In this document: piece by piece, positions 44,245 through 52,641 of the stretch
How the letters are laid out: every line of letters begins with the position of its first letter
Numbering within the stretch: position 1 is the first letter of the stretch
Assembly (NCBI GenBank): GCA_029256325.1
Contig: JAQSYD010000001.1
Span: 41,888 to 105,887 of the forward strand
Direction: 5' to 3'
Source of the DNA: Clostridia bacterium
GTDB lineage: Bacteria > Bacillota > Clostridia > Lutisporales > Lutisporaceae
DNA: 64,000 nucleotides
Program-made: the position numbers and the translations under genes
The notes under the pieces: model-generated
The model's database searches: none
What the model saw: the letters and a program-made list of their open reading frames with translations, nothing else
What the model was told of the DNA's origin: nothing

Positions 44245-46038
44245 TCATTTGTGACCACTTCTATTCAAAATATCTAAACTCAAGCGTAAACCCTTTAAAT
44301 ATGGCAAGTAAATATGTTTTTTGCTGATTGGTGCTAATCTTAGGATCTCTTTTGCGAAACGTTCAATATTGGCATCGTTTAAATTGGAAAGATGATACTT
44401 ATATAAAATCAAAGCTTTGTTATTTACATAAATTACGCCGTTTATCTTTTTTACTTTTACACGTCTAAGCTTTTCATCATCTAATAAACAATCTGGGCTT
44501 TCGAGAACAATTACCTTATCATATATTGCTTTCCATTTGCTGATGTAATTTATCTCATCTTGTATGCTGACTCCATTCTTTATCCACTCTTTCGTCTTTT
44601 CAATCCAATAAAACTGGCAGGTTAGTGAAATATCATCTCTATTGAACCCAATAATAGCATTTGAAATGTTGGCTTCATTTTCAACTGCTGTTGAGTTTCC
44701 ACAAAGCAGTATGGCGTTCTTCTTTAATAAATCAAAATAGAACTTGGGGCTCTGGTGAAATAGGCAATCACAATCAACATACAGCATACTTTGAAGATTG
44801 TAATTATTTAATAACAGTAGATTGATAAGCCTTGGTTTGAGAATCTCTAATTCGGCTCTGAAACCAGTTTGCTTTAATTGATTATAGTTTTCTATGAGAT
44901 TGGAAGGCTCAAATAGTTGAATTTGCGGTAATGCCAACATTTTCAATGTGTTATAGGAGTATTCATCTGTACAACAAATCCATAGCATAAAATTAATATT
45001 ATATTTTTTTATAGAGTCATATAGAGATAAGGTTTGTGCCAGTTGGTTTTCTTGTGCGACAGTACATAAATGAAATAAAGACCCTGAGTTATTTGCCTCA
45101 AGATTAAAATAATTACCTATATATTTATCCTTAATCGTTAAGTGAGGGTAGAAATTTGGATCAACTTCCCTAATCCTTGAATAAGCTTCATCGCATTTTC
45201 TGAAATAGGGTATATATAATTCATCAATTGTATGTCTGTCAAATTTCATCCAGTAGTTACATAAGTCAAAGTCATTACCATCGTAATATTTTAGTGCCAT
45301 GAAATGGTATAAAATGATAGGAGTATCTTTAATGTGTGGTATTCCATCTTTTATATTTATTAACCCGTTTTGTTCTGTATTAATTCTACTAGTAATGAAG
45401 GGAGTGAGATTAATGCCATCATGCTTTACAACTCCAATGTTTGGGAATCTTTCAGGCCAGTCGTCAACATATAACTGATCGTTCCAGCTGCGCTGCTCTT
45501 CCTCAGATTCTTTCCATTCTTGAAGTCTCTCTCGGAAATATTCCAAACATTTGATTCCGGTCTCATCTCTCTTAAAACCCATAAAGCCTGTATTATAAAA
45601 ACCAACCTCATATCCTTTATATTCATATTCATCTGTAAATCGTTCTGCTGTCAGAAGTACAGAATGATTCTTCCACTCCTCATATATAGGCTCAGGATCT
45701 GATAAAAACTCTGTATCTCCATCAACCCAAATAACATGGTCAACCTCTTTATATTTTTCAAATATATACAATGCTGCCGATGCCTTTGCAGTCCATATAT
45801 ATGATTTTTCGCCCCTTTGAAACTTTAGCTCAGGAATACGCTTATCATACTCTTCAATACTCTTGATACTGATTGGTACTAGATCAATTAGTCGCATTTC
45901 ATTTAATAATTCTAAAGACTTCTCGTCCATACATACTAAAAAAAATTTGAAGTTCCCGTCATGTTTTTTCATTGATTCATATAGAACTAACCCCTTATAG
46001 AGATAATCTTTTCTGTAAATACAATAATAATAGTGCAT
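44245..46038 (-). CDS. Two-domain glycosyltransferase-like protein, paralogue 2
   Basis: 597 residues with the same architecture as its downstream neighbour: N-terminal half with FKFFLVCMDE and HVIWVDGDTEFLSDP, NTGFMGFKRDETGIKCLEYF, PIILYHFMALKYYDGNDFDLCNYWMKF; C-terminal half with LCTVAQENQLAQTLSLYDSIKKYNINFMLWICCTDE and MLYVDCDCLFHQSP. ATG at 46038 with GAGGAG 8 bases upstream; the listed 46059 start lies over that site. Tandem duplication with divergence suggests different acceptor or donor specificities. Confidence 0.6.
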   Translation of the reverse strand: MHYYYCIYRKDYLYKGLVLYESMKKHDGNFKFFLVCMDEKSLELLNEMRLIDLVPISIKSIEEYDKRIPELKFQRGEKSYIWTAKASAALYIFEKYKEVDHVIWVDGDTEFLSDPEPIYEEWKNHSVLLTAERFTDEYEYKGYEVGFYNTGFMGFKRDETGIKCLEYFRERLQEWKESEEEQRSWNDQLYVDDWPERFPNIGVVKHDGINLTPFITSRINTEQNGLINIKDGIPHIKDTPIILYHFMALKYYDGNDFDLCNYWMKFDRHTIDELYIPYFRKCDEAYSRIREVDPNFYPHLTIKDKYIGNYFNLEANNSGSLFHLCTVAQENQLAQTLSLYDSIKKYNINFMLWICCTDEYSYNTLKMLALPQIQLFEPSNLIENYNQLKQTGFRAELEILKPRLINLLLLNNYNLQSMLYVDCDCLFHQSPKFYFDLLKKNAILLCGNSTAVENEANISNAIIGFNRDDISLTCQFYWIEKTKEWIKNGVSIQDEINYISKWKAIYDKVIVLESPDCLLDDEKLRRVKVKKINGVIYVNNKALILYKYHLSNLNDANIERFAKEILRLAPISKKHIYLPYLKGLRLSLDILNRSGHK

Positions 46039-46160
46039 TAAACATGCTCCTCTCTCCATTGTTTGAAAATATCCCTTTTCTAATTTACTTTATGTAGTTA
46101 GAGAATAAATCGTGTCATTTACTTTAGTAATAAATATGGTTTAGATATAAAGGCGCTTGC

Positions 46161-46192
46161 AAAAAAAATTCAGCAAGTATGGCAACATGCTG
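46161..46192 (-). terminator. Terminator after the GT2 gene
   Basis: CAGCA and TGCTG arms with an inner GT/AC pair and a 6-base loop are followed on the minus strand by AATTTTTTTTGC. It separates the GT2 gene from the double glycosyltransferases. Confidence 0.7.
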
Positions 46193-46193
46193 A

Positions 46194-47423
46194 TTACTGA
46201 TAGGTTTCATAAGTTTTACTATTATACTTATCATCGTAAATATTAATTTTAAGTATTTTTATAATGAGTTCATTCAAGACAGCTGTAAAGTTTTTGCATT
46301 CATAGATTTCTTCAATAGCTGTGCATGCATTAGATATATTTTGTTTGTTCCTAAGAACAAATTCCTTCGTACTTTTCATTTTATGCAATCTCTTTTGATT
46401 GTCTGAAATTACTTTCATTTCCCTGTCTCTCACTATTTTTAAGATATCTGTAAATAAAGATATTAAAATAAACGCTTCCGCTTTTTTTTCAATTGCATGT
46501 ATATCCTTAACAATATTATTAATTCGCTCTTTATCCTCCAAAATATAATTTGAAAAATAGAACAGAAGTATTTCAGCTGAATCATATTTTTCAGTAAATC
46601 TATATATATTCTTGATGCCATCATCACCTGGTTTTATAGGATGCTCTTGGTGAACACTTTTTATATCCTGCTTTATAAAGATACAACCATTTTTATAAAG
46701 CCTATAACCTAAATCTAAATCTTCGCAGCCCCATCCTTCATAACCTTCATCAAACATTCCTGCTTCAATTATAGTATCTTTTCTAACTGAGCAGTTATTT
46801 GTAATAAAAAAACTCCATGGAAAGCAATATTCCCTAAACTCGTTTCCATAAATTTCTAAAACTCTTTTGTAACCTTGTTCTTTCAGAGATTGAGTAAACA
46901 CATATTGTTTATATGAGTCATCTATAATACTTTCTTTGTCTATCAAACATTCTTTATCCTTCAAATACGCTAAATGATGAATCTGATTATTTTTTGTCTG
47001 GATTTCAATAAAACTTTTCAGTAATTTTCCCTTAAAATCTTTGTAGAAGTAAGTGAAAATTTTATCCCAGTTGATGCCACATACTACTCTATTTTTTATT
47101 TTATGCGCTGAAGCATGTTGGGACACAAAATTATGATCAGAAATCATGTCACCATCACTGAAAATCATAATATCACCTGAAGAAGCTTGTATCCCTAAGT
47201 TTCTTGCTTTGCCTCTACTTTGATTCTGTGGTGTTCTTATTATTATTAAATTCAGATCTAAATCAAGAGCAGACAGTACTCCCTTTGTATTATCATTTGA
47301 ACCATTATCAATTACGATAACCTCAAACTCTTTTTTATCAATATCCTGCATGCTCAGAGACAAAAGATTATAGTATAACCTTTCACATGCATTGTAAGTT
47401 GGAATTATTACACTGGCTTTCAT
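46194..47423 (-). CDS. Glycosyltransferase family 2
   Basis: Inverting GT-A glycosyltransferase of 409 residues: KASVIIPTYNACERLYYNLLSLSMQ, VIVIDNGSNDNT, RGKARNLGIQASSGDIMIFSDGDMI with the DGD metal site, and a galactosyltransferase-type EGWGCEDLDLGYRLYKNG acceptor region. The C-terminal third is helical. ATG at 47423 with GGTGAT upstream. Predicted to act in the cytosol in surface glycan synthesis; it forms its own transcription unit. Confidence 0.85.
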   Translation of the reverse strand: MKASVIIPTYNACERLYYNLLSLSMQDIDKKEFEVIVIDNGSNDNTKGVLSALDLDLNLIIIRTPQNQSRGKARNLGIQASSGDIMIFSDGDMISDHNFVSQHASAHKIKNRVVCGINWDKIFTYFYKDFKGKLLKSFIEIQTKNNQIHHLAYLKDKECLIDKESIIDDSYKQYVFTQSLKEQGYKRVLEIYGNEFREYCFPWSFFITNNCSVRKDTIIEAGMFDEGYEGWGCEDLDLGYRLYKNGCIFIKQDIKSVHQEHPIKPGDDGIKNIYRFTEKYDSAEILLFYFSNYILEDKERINNIVKDIHAIEKKAEAFILISLFTDILKIVRDREMKVISDNQKRLHKMKSTKEFVLRNKQNISNACTAIEEIYECKNFTAVLNELIIKILKINIYDDKYNSKTYETYQ

Positions 47424-47647
47424 ACTCAATATCACCATTTATATAAAATAACAAGTTTGGGTAATTGTTTAATTTTGATTAAACCTTTGAATATCAGTAC
47501 TTGTATTTCCTAGGCAATAGCAAATTCTGACAAATCTCTTGGTTCTTTATTCAATATATGCAATTTTCAATATTTGTCAACCCTGGGTAGCTGTGATTTA
47601 TCTCAATTCAAAAATTCTTTACTGCTTTATAACAGTAAGTCCAAAAA

Positions 47648-47680
47648 ATACATTCACAATTTGTTGGACTTGCATACTAT
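47648..47680 (+). promoter_or_regulatory. SigmaE-like sporulation promoter of the 110-aa protein
   Basis: ATACATT (matches ATAnnnT), an 18-base spacer and CATACTAT (7 of 8 to CATACAnT) lie just ahead of AAAGGAGGTGATT. The predicted leader is very short. In the rest of the 280-base gap up to the GT2 gene I see nothing else. Consensus match only. Confidence 0.4.
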
Positions 47681-47703
47681 GTTGTTGAAAGGAGGTGATT
47701 TGA

Positions 47704-48036
47704 ATGAGTATGCCTAACATTCCCAACATTAGCCCGGAAATAGACGTCAATATTTGTGATGTAGTAAACTTGCTGCTTGCTTCAATAGCGCTGGAGGAGC
47801 TTGGTCTTGCTCATATAATAAATGCTGAGGGTGAGAAAATACAAGAAGTTATAGGTAATAATCCATGCCTTGGTGATTTGGTTGAAATTGATAAGAGCGT
47901 GGATAGAACTTTACAAAATGTTATAAAAAAAGAAATGCTGCTGCAATTCAAACTTGAAAATGTATTAGATTTAATCGACAAAACTGATTGTTTTGGTGAA
48001 TGCAACAATGGTGGAAATCATAAAAACAAAAAATAA
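47704..48036 (+). CDS. Exosporium-leader-like small protein
   Basis: 110 residues: MSMPNIPNISPEIDVNICDVVNLLLASIALEELGLAHIINAEGEKIQEVIG. The ASIALEELGLAHIINAEGEK string recurs in Bacillus and Clostridium spore-surface and exosporium-type proteins, as I recall the family. The C-terminus ends with a Cys/Asn/Gly-rich DCFGECNNGGNHKNKK. AAAGGAGGTGAT precedes the ATG, and a sporulation-type promoter is possible. It is transcribed away from the glycan cluster. A spore-surface location is an inference. Confidence 0.65.
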   Translation: MSMPNIPNISPEIDVNICDVVNLLLASIALEELGLAHIINAEGEKIQEVIGNNPCLGDLVEIDKSVDRTLQNVIKKEMLLQFKLENVLDLIDKTDCFGECNNGGNHKNKK

Positions 48037-48055
48037 GTACTGTATGAATTAGTTG

Positions 48056-48101
48056 AAAACAAGCAAAGTAAGTATTTTATGCATTTACTATGCTTGTTTT
48101 T
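48056..48101 (+). terminator. Terminator after the 110-aa protein gene
   Basis: AACAAGCA/TGCTTGTT with inner AGTAA/TTACT forms a long stem followed by TTTTTATATG. Confidence 0.75.
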
Positions 48102-48227
48102 ATATGCTAACAATGAATTTTGAATTTATTATAAAATTTAACTTTGAAACTTGCAGCTTTCTCATATATAATCAATAATGTATGTCAAAGTTTATAATTT
48201 ATTTTTTATATAGAAAGGAAGTAACCA

Positions 48228-49784
48228 ATGAGTATTTTAAACGTTAAGAATTTAAGCCACGGCTTTGGAGATCGTGCAATTTTCAACGATGTATCCTTCC
48301 GTCTACTTAAAGGCGAGCATATAGGCTTAGTTGGCGCCAATGGTGAAGGAAAGTCCACTTTTATGAATATAGTTACAGGTAAACTGGAGCCAGATGCAGG
48401 TGTTGTTGAATGGTCTAAACGTGTAAGAGCCGGTTATCTTGACCAACATACTGTCCTGGAAAAAGGTATCAGTATTAGAGACGTATTAAGAGGTGCTTTT
48501 CAATATCTGTTTGATTTGGAAGCAGAAATGAATCAGATGTTTGAAAAAATGGCTGAAGCAACTCCAGAAGAATTAGATCAGCTTATGGAGGATTCCGGCA
48601 CAATTCAAGATATATTAACACACAATGATTTCTATGTTATTGATTCAAAGGTGGAAGAAACGGCTAGAGGTCTTGGTTTAGTGGATATTGGCTTAGATAA
48701 AGATGTAAATGATCTAAGCGGAGGTCAAAGAACAAAAGTTCTATTAGCTAAGCTTCTTCTTGAAAAACCGGATATATTACTATTGGACGAACCTACAAAT
48801 TATCTGGATGAACAGCATATTGAGTGGTTGAAGAGATATCTAAATGAGTATGAAAATGCTTTTATCCTCATATCTCACGATATACCTTTCTTGAACAGCG
48901 TTATCAACCTAATTTATCATATGGAAAATCAAGAGTTAAATCGATATGTAGGTGACTATGACAATTTCCTTCAAATTTATGAAGTTAAGAAGCAGCAGCT
49001 TGAATCCGCTTATAAAAGACAGCAGCAGGAAATAGCAGAGTTAGAAGACTTTGTTGCCAGAAATAAAGCAAGAGTTTCTACTAGAAATATGGCAATGTCT
49101 AGACAGAAGAAGCTGGACAAGATCGAAGTAATTGAATTAGCAAAGGATAAGCCAAAGCCGGAGTTTAAGTTTAAAGAAGCACGCGCTGCAGGCAAGGTTA
49201 TATTTGAAACTACCGATTTAGTCATCGGCTATGATGAGCCTCTTTCGAAGCCCCTAAACCTTCAAATGGAAAGAGGACAAAAAATTGCTTTGGTAGGTGC
49301 CAATGGTTTAGGTAAGACTACGCTATTAAGAAGTATTTTAGGCGAAATAAAGTCTGTCTCAGGAGAAGCAAGACTAGGTGATTACTTATCAATCGGTTAT
49401 TTTGAGCAGGAAATTAAAGAGAATAACTATAATACCTGCATCGAGGAATTTTGGAAAAGCTTCCCGTCCTTTAGCCAATATGAAGTCAGAGCAGCATTAG
49501 CAAAGTGTGGTCTAACTACTAAGCATATTGAAAGCAAAGTTATGGTGCTTAGCGGCGGTGAGCAAGCTAAAGTAAGACTGGCTAAGCTTATAAATAGAGA
49601 AACCAATTTACTGGTACTGGATGAGCCGACAAACCATTTGGATGTAGATGCAAAAGAAGAACTAAAGCGAGCACTTAGGGATTATAAGGGCAGTATATTA
49701 CTTATATCTCACGAACCTGAGTTTTATAGAGATGTTGTATCTAAAATATGGAATTGTGAAGAATGGACAACAAAGATCGTTTAA
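48228..49784 (+). CDS. ABC-F family ATPase
   Basis: Cytosolic ribosome-associated ATPase with no membrane domain, 518 residues. Two ABC cassettes: Walker A GANGEGKST and GANGLGKTT, signatures LSGGQRTKVLLAKLLL and LSGGEQAKVRLAKL, Walker B DILLLDEPTNYLD and LLVLDEPTNHLD. The linker (about 240-310) is charged and helical, as expected for the P-site tRNA interaction motif. Resembles YbiT/YkpA-type members, generally thought to aid stalled translation rather than give antibiotic resistance. GGAAG precedes the ATG. Confidence 0.92.
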   Translation: MSILNVKNLSHGFGDRAIFNDVSFRLLKGEHIGLVGANGEGKSTFMNIVTGKLEPDAGVVEWSKRVRAGYLDQHTVLEKGISIRDVLRGAFQYLFDLEAEMNQMFEKMAEATPEELDQLMEDSGTIQDILTHNDFYVIDSKVEETARGLGLVDIGLDKDVNDLSGGQRTKVLLAKLLLEKPDILLLDEPTNYLDEQHIEWLKRYLNEYENAFILISHDIPFLNSVINLIYHMENQELNRYVGDYDNFLQIYEVKKQQLESAYKRQQQEIAELEDFVARNKARVSTRNMAMSRQKKLDKIEVIELAKDKPKPEFKFKEARAAGKVIFETTDLVIGYDEPLSKPLNLQMERGQKIALVGANGLGKTTLLRSILGEIKSVSGEARLGDYLSIGYFEQEIKENNYNTCIEEFWKSFPSFSQYEVRAALAKCGLTTKHIESKVMVLSGGEQAKVRLAKLINRETNLLVLDEPTNHLDVDAKEELKRALRDYKGSILLISHEPEFYRDVVSKIWNCEEWTTKIV

Positions 49785-49787
49785 CGA

Positions 49788-49828
49788 GTAAAAAAGGCCT
49801 AAACTATGCGTTTAGGCCTTTTTTTTGT
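49788..49828. terminator. Bidirectional terminator between ABC-F and the UGA-containing gene
   Basis: AAAAAGGCCTAAAC and GTTTAGGCCTTTTTT form a 14-bp stem around TATGC. The stop codon of the minus-strand gene (TAA at 49812) lies inside it. Confidence 0.9.
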
Positions 49829-50024
49829 CATGAATGCTTTCATTTAATTCATATAAAACTTTTTCAAGATCTAGTTTTTTTAATTCAACAGCCTGTTGAA
49901 TAGTATTCCTGCACCTTCCACCTCAACCGCATCCAATACTAGCTAAACCATAGTGTGCAATGACCTTTTTGGTTTTGGGGTATCTTACCAGTAGGTCTTT
50001 AATCCTCATATCAGGACTAATCAT
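49812..50024 (-). CDS. Candidate selenoprotein: DUF1858-like small protein with in-frame UGA
   Basis: A 71-codon frame, absent from the ORF track because of one TGA (codon 34, 49923-49925). Reading through it gives a continuous domain: MISPDMRIKDLLVRYPKTKK, then HYGLASIGCG-U-GGRCRN, then TIQQAVELKKLDLEKVLYEL. Both halves fit one DUF1858-type helical domain (leucine pattern, P-x-T, Y-G-L, then a Cys motif, then TIxxA...L-EL). The UGA sits between two cysteines in C-G-U-G-G-R-C. A SECIS-like hairpin follows. The gene begins 11 bases after the Cys-rich gene stop; the ribosome site is weak (CGGA). A recent nonsense mutation is the alternative. The organism uses TGA as a normal stop elsewhere, so general recoding is unlikely. 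Confidence 0.6.
49883..49922 (-). promoter_or_regulatory. SECIS-like hairpin downstream of the in-frame UGA
   Basis: ATTCAACA and TGTTGAAT form a perfect 8-bp stem with the triloop GGC. There are 29 bases between the UGA and the loop, and the first loop base is G. As I recall the bacterial SECIS model, a loop of at least 3 bases with an early G and a distance of roughly 16-37 bases is required, so this fits. It was not folded by computer. Confidence 0.55.
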
Positions 50025-50034
50025 AATAATCCGT

Positions 50035-50784
50035 TTAAATAGTATTATATGGAGTTATAGCGACATCAAGCTGAGCTGGGTTGAAGGATGGCAAGTTTTC
50101 AAACTCAAATCTCTCACAGAAGCTTTCTTCTATCGGAAGAATTTCTTCTACTTCACAGTATCCAAGTACTGGTACACAAACTTGAACTTCTGCATCAAAT
50201 TTTATTGCAATAAATACACCGATATTAGTCACGAGCAATTCACAGTCAGTTTCATTGTTCAGTTCATCAATAACTGCTTCGCTGAAGCACTGTAGCTCAA
50301 ATCTACCCTCGTCTAAGAAATGAAGCAAATTATTGAAGTTTTCTGTTGTTGCATCTGGATATTCTCTTCTAACATTAAATCTGAAGCACAATTCACCGTC
50401 TTCACCAATTGAAAGATTTGTGTTGCAGTCTGGTATATCTACAACTCTCATTCTAATTATATGACCTTTTTCATCTTTACCGAATACATCGCAGCAGCAT
50501 CTGCCGCTGAACTTTAGCATTTTCATGGTATTTGAAGAAACATCTTTAATCTCTACATCACTAATTTTGCAATGCTTCAGTATGAGTGTTGGTTGTATGC
50601 TTCCGCCTCTAGGAACATTGTCTAACTCAAACTTAACACCCTCAACGCAATCTCTTAATGCAAATTCATCAAATACCTTCTTTACCTTTAGGCACTCAAG
50701 AATTAGATCTCTTTGACATGGTCCTGTTTCTGTCTGAACAGTTACACTTATTGAACCAGCGCATGGTATGGTTGGTAATGGCAT
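50035..50784 (-). CDS. Cys-rich protein, possibly spore-associated
   Basis: 249 residues with about 15 cysteines spread through the chain, including a CCC triplet (FSGRCCCDVFG). The region VKKVFDEFALRDCVEGVKFE resembles a motif of clostridial spore-surface proteins, but I cannot name a family. No signal peptide or membrane helix; predicted beta-rich. ATG at 50784 with AGGAGGGTG upstream. A SigmaK-like promoter precedes it, and the candidate selenoprotein follows by 10 bases, which suggests that the two share an mRNA. Function unknown; redox or spore-coat roles are guesses. Confidence 0.55.
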   Translation of the reverse strand: MPLPTIPCAGSISVTVQTETGPCQRDLILECLKVKKVFDEFALRDCVEGVKFELDNVPRGGSIQPTLILKHCKISDVEIKDVSSNTMKMLKFSGRCCCDVFGKDEKGHIIRMRVVDIPDCNTNLSIGEDGELCFRFNVRREYPDATTENFNNLLHFLDEGRFELQCFSEAVIDELNNETDCELLVTNIGVFIAIKFDAEVQVCVPVLGYCEVEEILPIEESFCERFEFENLPSFNPAQLDVAITPYNTI

Positions 50785-50829
50785 ATATCTCACCCTCCTG
50801 ATCTTTATATTAGCTATGTGCTTCTAGTT

Positions 50830-50857
50830 TATAATATGGAATAGTCCCTGTTTTGGT
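50830..50857 (-). promoter_or_regulatory. SigmaK-like promoter of the Cys-rich gene
   Basis: On the minus strand AC, a 17-base spacer and CATATTATA match the SigmaK pattern AC-n15-17-CATAnnnTA exactly, 46 bases before the start. Short consensus, so chance matches are possible. Confidence 0.4.
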
Positions 50858-50959
50858 GAAAGCTGTTTAAAATATTTTTATCATTTTTATAAAATACTGT
50901 CATAATTATTAATTGTAATCATAGTTTGAGATTACATACCTTATTTAAGGGGTGATATT

Positions 50960-52558
50960 GTGATAGAAAAAACCTTTTCATCAATTATCGAAGATTCATA
51001 CAGAAACAGATTCTTATTTTATTATTCCGGGTCTTCAGTTTGCTGCAAGGAAATTTCAAAGGATGGAACATCAAGAGATTTAATCATTGCAAGTCAGGTC
51101 AATATTAAGTTTCTAACAGCAATTGATTTACTCGATAATATTTATGTTGTTTGCGCTAACAATGAAAAAGGGCTCTATTTATATTCTTATGAGAAAGGGC
51201 AATGGAAGTTAGATCAAATATTAAATATCCAGGGCAGCGATAGTGTACATCTGCTTTCATTATTTGCTCATAATGGTTCTATTCATATAATATATGCAAA
51301 ACAGATGACAATTGCTAACTTTTATAACGTGATTCACCTTCACAAGCCGAACATGCCTAACTCATCCCATTTAAATACTGTTTGGAGGAAAAATAATGTC
51401 TGTGAGATCTATACAGAAAAGCTTGACTCTGCTTATAGTGCAGTCATAACACGGGATGGAACCATCCATCTCGTATCCGAATGGTATGATGGAACAAATT
51501 ATGTAATCAACTCCAGCTGGTATGGAAGCAATGGCGACAGCTGGAAGAACAAACAAGTTGCTACTTTGTTTAAGAAGGATATTACAGTCAGCATTCTTTT
51601 TGATGAAAGCAGTTTGCACTTAATGTGTTATACCTGCGAGGATGAGATATCTGCCATCTTCTATTACACGAAAAAAGATAGCTCAAATAAGGACTTTGAA
51701 TTCGTCTGCTTAGAAAAAATAAAATCGGAGCAAGCCATATCCCCTTATTTTCATATCGAAGGCGGCTCAATTTATGTGTCATGGATTAATCATAATAAAT
51801 ACCTGCAATATGCTTTAAACAAAGAACAAAAAATTTGGGTTAAAAAAATAGATGGAACAATCCCAAATCATGAAATCCTGCAGAATATCGAGTATATCAG
51901 AAATCGAAAAGGCAAAGCCCTTATCGTCAAGAAGACGTATTTTGTAGTAGATTATAAAAATAATATTAATCTTCCATACTTCAAGGAAAATACAACAGAT
52001 CATTCAGATTTCACTGAGGATAAGACATTGAGAAATGCTGATGGCGATTTAGTTCGATATATACCCTATATTCTTGATGAGCTGAAAGAGTTATCAGGTA
52101 TTGTCAAACAATTAAAGGATCGTATGGAAGAAGGTGATTATATGCTTAAGGCAGAACCAAAAGTAAATAAACATGCTGATATACCAAAATCAGAGCTGGT
52201 TGAGAAACAGAAGCAAAATGATAATATAAAGCTGAAAAAAAGCAGCTTTAGAGAACAATTTATGAGCACCAACAAATTGTTAAATCGCCCGGAGGCCACT
52301 GCTTTATATGTAGGACCCTCCTCTATTCCACAACCAGAGGAACTTTCAAACAAAGAAGGAATTCAATTTGTAGAAAACCAAGCTTCACTGGCAGAAGATC
52401 ATACACAGGATAACCAAGTCATTACTCCTGCTGCAGAATCTGAACCCATAAAGAAAGATCAGGAATCCGCAAATGTAAATGTACAACTAAAGCAAGAGTC
52501 CGATGCAGCATTAAAAGATACAAACTTATTTAAAAAAATTGGTGATTTTTTTAAATAG
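50960..52558 (+). CDS. Hypothetical protein, probable beta-propeller with disordered C-terminus
   Basis: 532 residues. The first 330 show repeating blade-like segments (LLDNIYVVCANNEKGLYLYSYEKGQWKL, HNGSIHIIYAK, TRDGTIHLVSEWYDGTNY, ESSLHLMCYT, GGSIYVSWINHNKYLQYAL), consistent with a six-bladed propeller. A short coiled coil follows (DELKELSGIVKQLKDRMEEG), then about 150 polar residues of low order ending KKIGDFFK. No signal peptide. GTG start with AAGGGGTGAT upstream. Divergent from the Cys-rich gene. Function unknown; such architecture suits a binding scaffold, perhaps spore-associated. Confidence 0.6.
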   Translation: MIEKTFSSIIEDSYRNRFLFYYSGSSVCCKEISKDGTSRDLIIASQVNIKFLTAIDLLDNIYVVCANNEKGLYLYSYEKGQWKLDQILNIQGSDSVHLLSLFAHNGSIHIIYAKQMTIANFYNVIHLHKPNMPNSSHLNTVWRKNNVCEIYTEKLDSAYSAVITRDGTIHLVSEWYDGTNYVINSSWYGSNGDSWKNKQVATLFKKDITVSILFDESSLHLMCYTCEDEISAIFYYTKKDSSNKDFEFVCLEKIKSEQAISPYFHIEGGSIYVSWINHNKYLQYALNKEQKIWVKKIDGTIPNHEILQNIEYIRNRKGKALIVKKTYFVVDYKNNINLPYFKENTTDHSDFTEDKTLRNADGDLVRYIPYILDELKELSGIVKQLKDRMEEGDYMLKAEPKVNKHADIPKSELVEKQKQNDNIKLKKSSFREQFMSTNKLLNRPEATALYVGPSSIPQPEELSNKEGIQFVENQASLAEDHTQDNQVITPAAESEPIKKDQESANVNVQLKQESDAALKDTNLFKKIGDFFK

Positions 52559-52583
52559 TACTTAATTTTATTCATTTAATAAG

Positions 52584-52612
52584 TTTCCAAACATTCCCAC
52601 TTAGTTTATAAT
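52584..52612 (+). promoter_or_regulatory. SigmaA-type promoter of the methyltransferase gene
   Basis: TTTCCA, a 17-base spacer and a perfect TATAAT, 30 bases before the ATG. Confidence 0.6.
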
Positions 52613-52641
52613 GAAGATAACTGATATTAGGGGGAGTACAA

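Noticed and set aside
49923-49925. TGA taken as an ordinary stop ending a 33-aa peptide
   Set aside because: Kept as the main alternative, but the frame continues for 36 more codons with matching domain sequence and the hairpin at SECIS distance, so simple termination is less likely.
50930-50955. CATACCTTA as a SigmaK -10 for the propeller-like gene
   Set aside because: The -10 matches, but there is no AC dinucleotide at the required 15-17 base distance, so it was not listed as a promoter.
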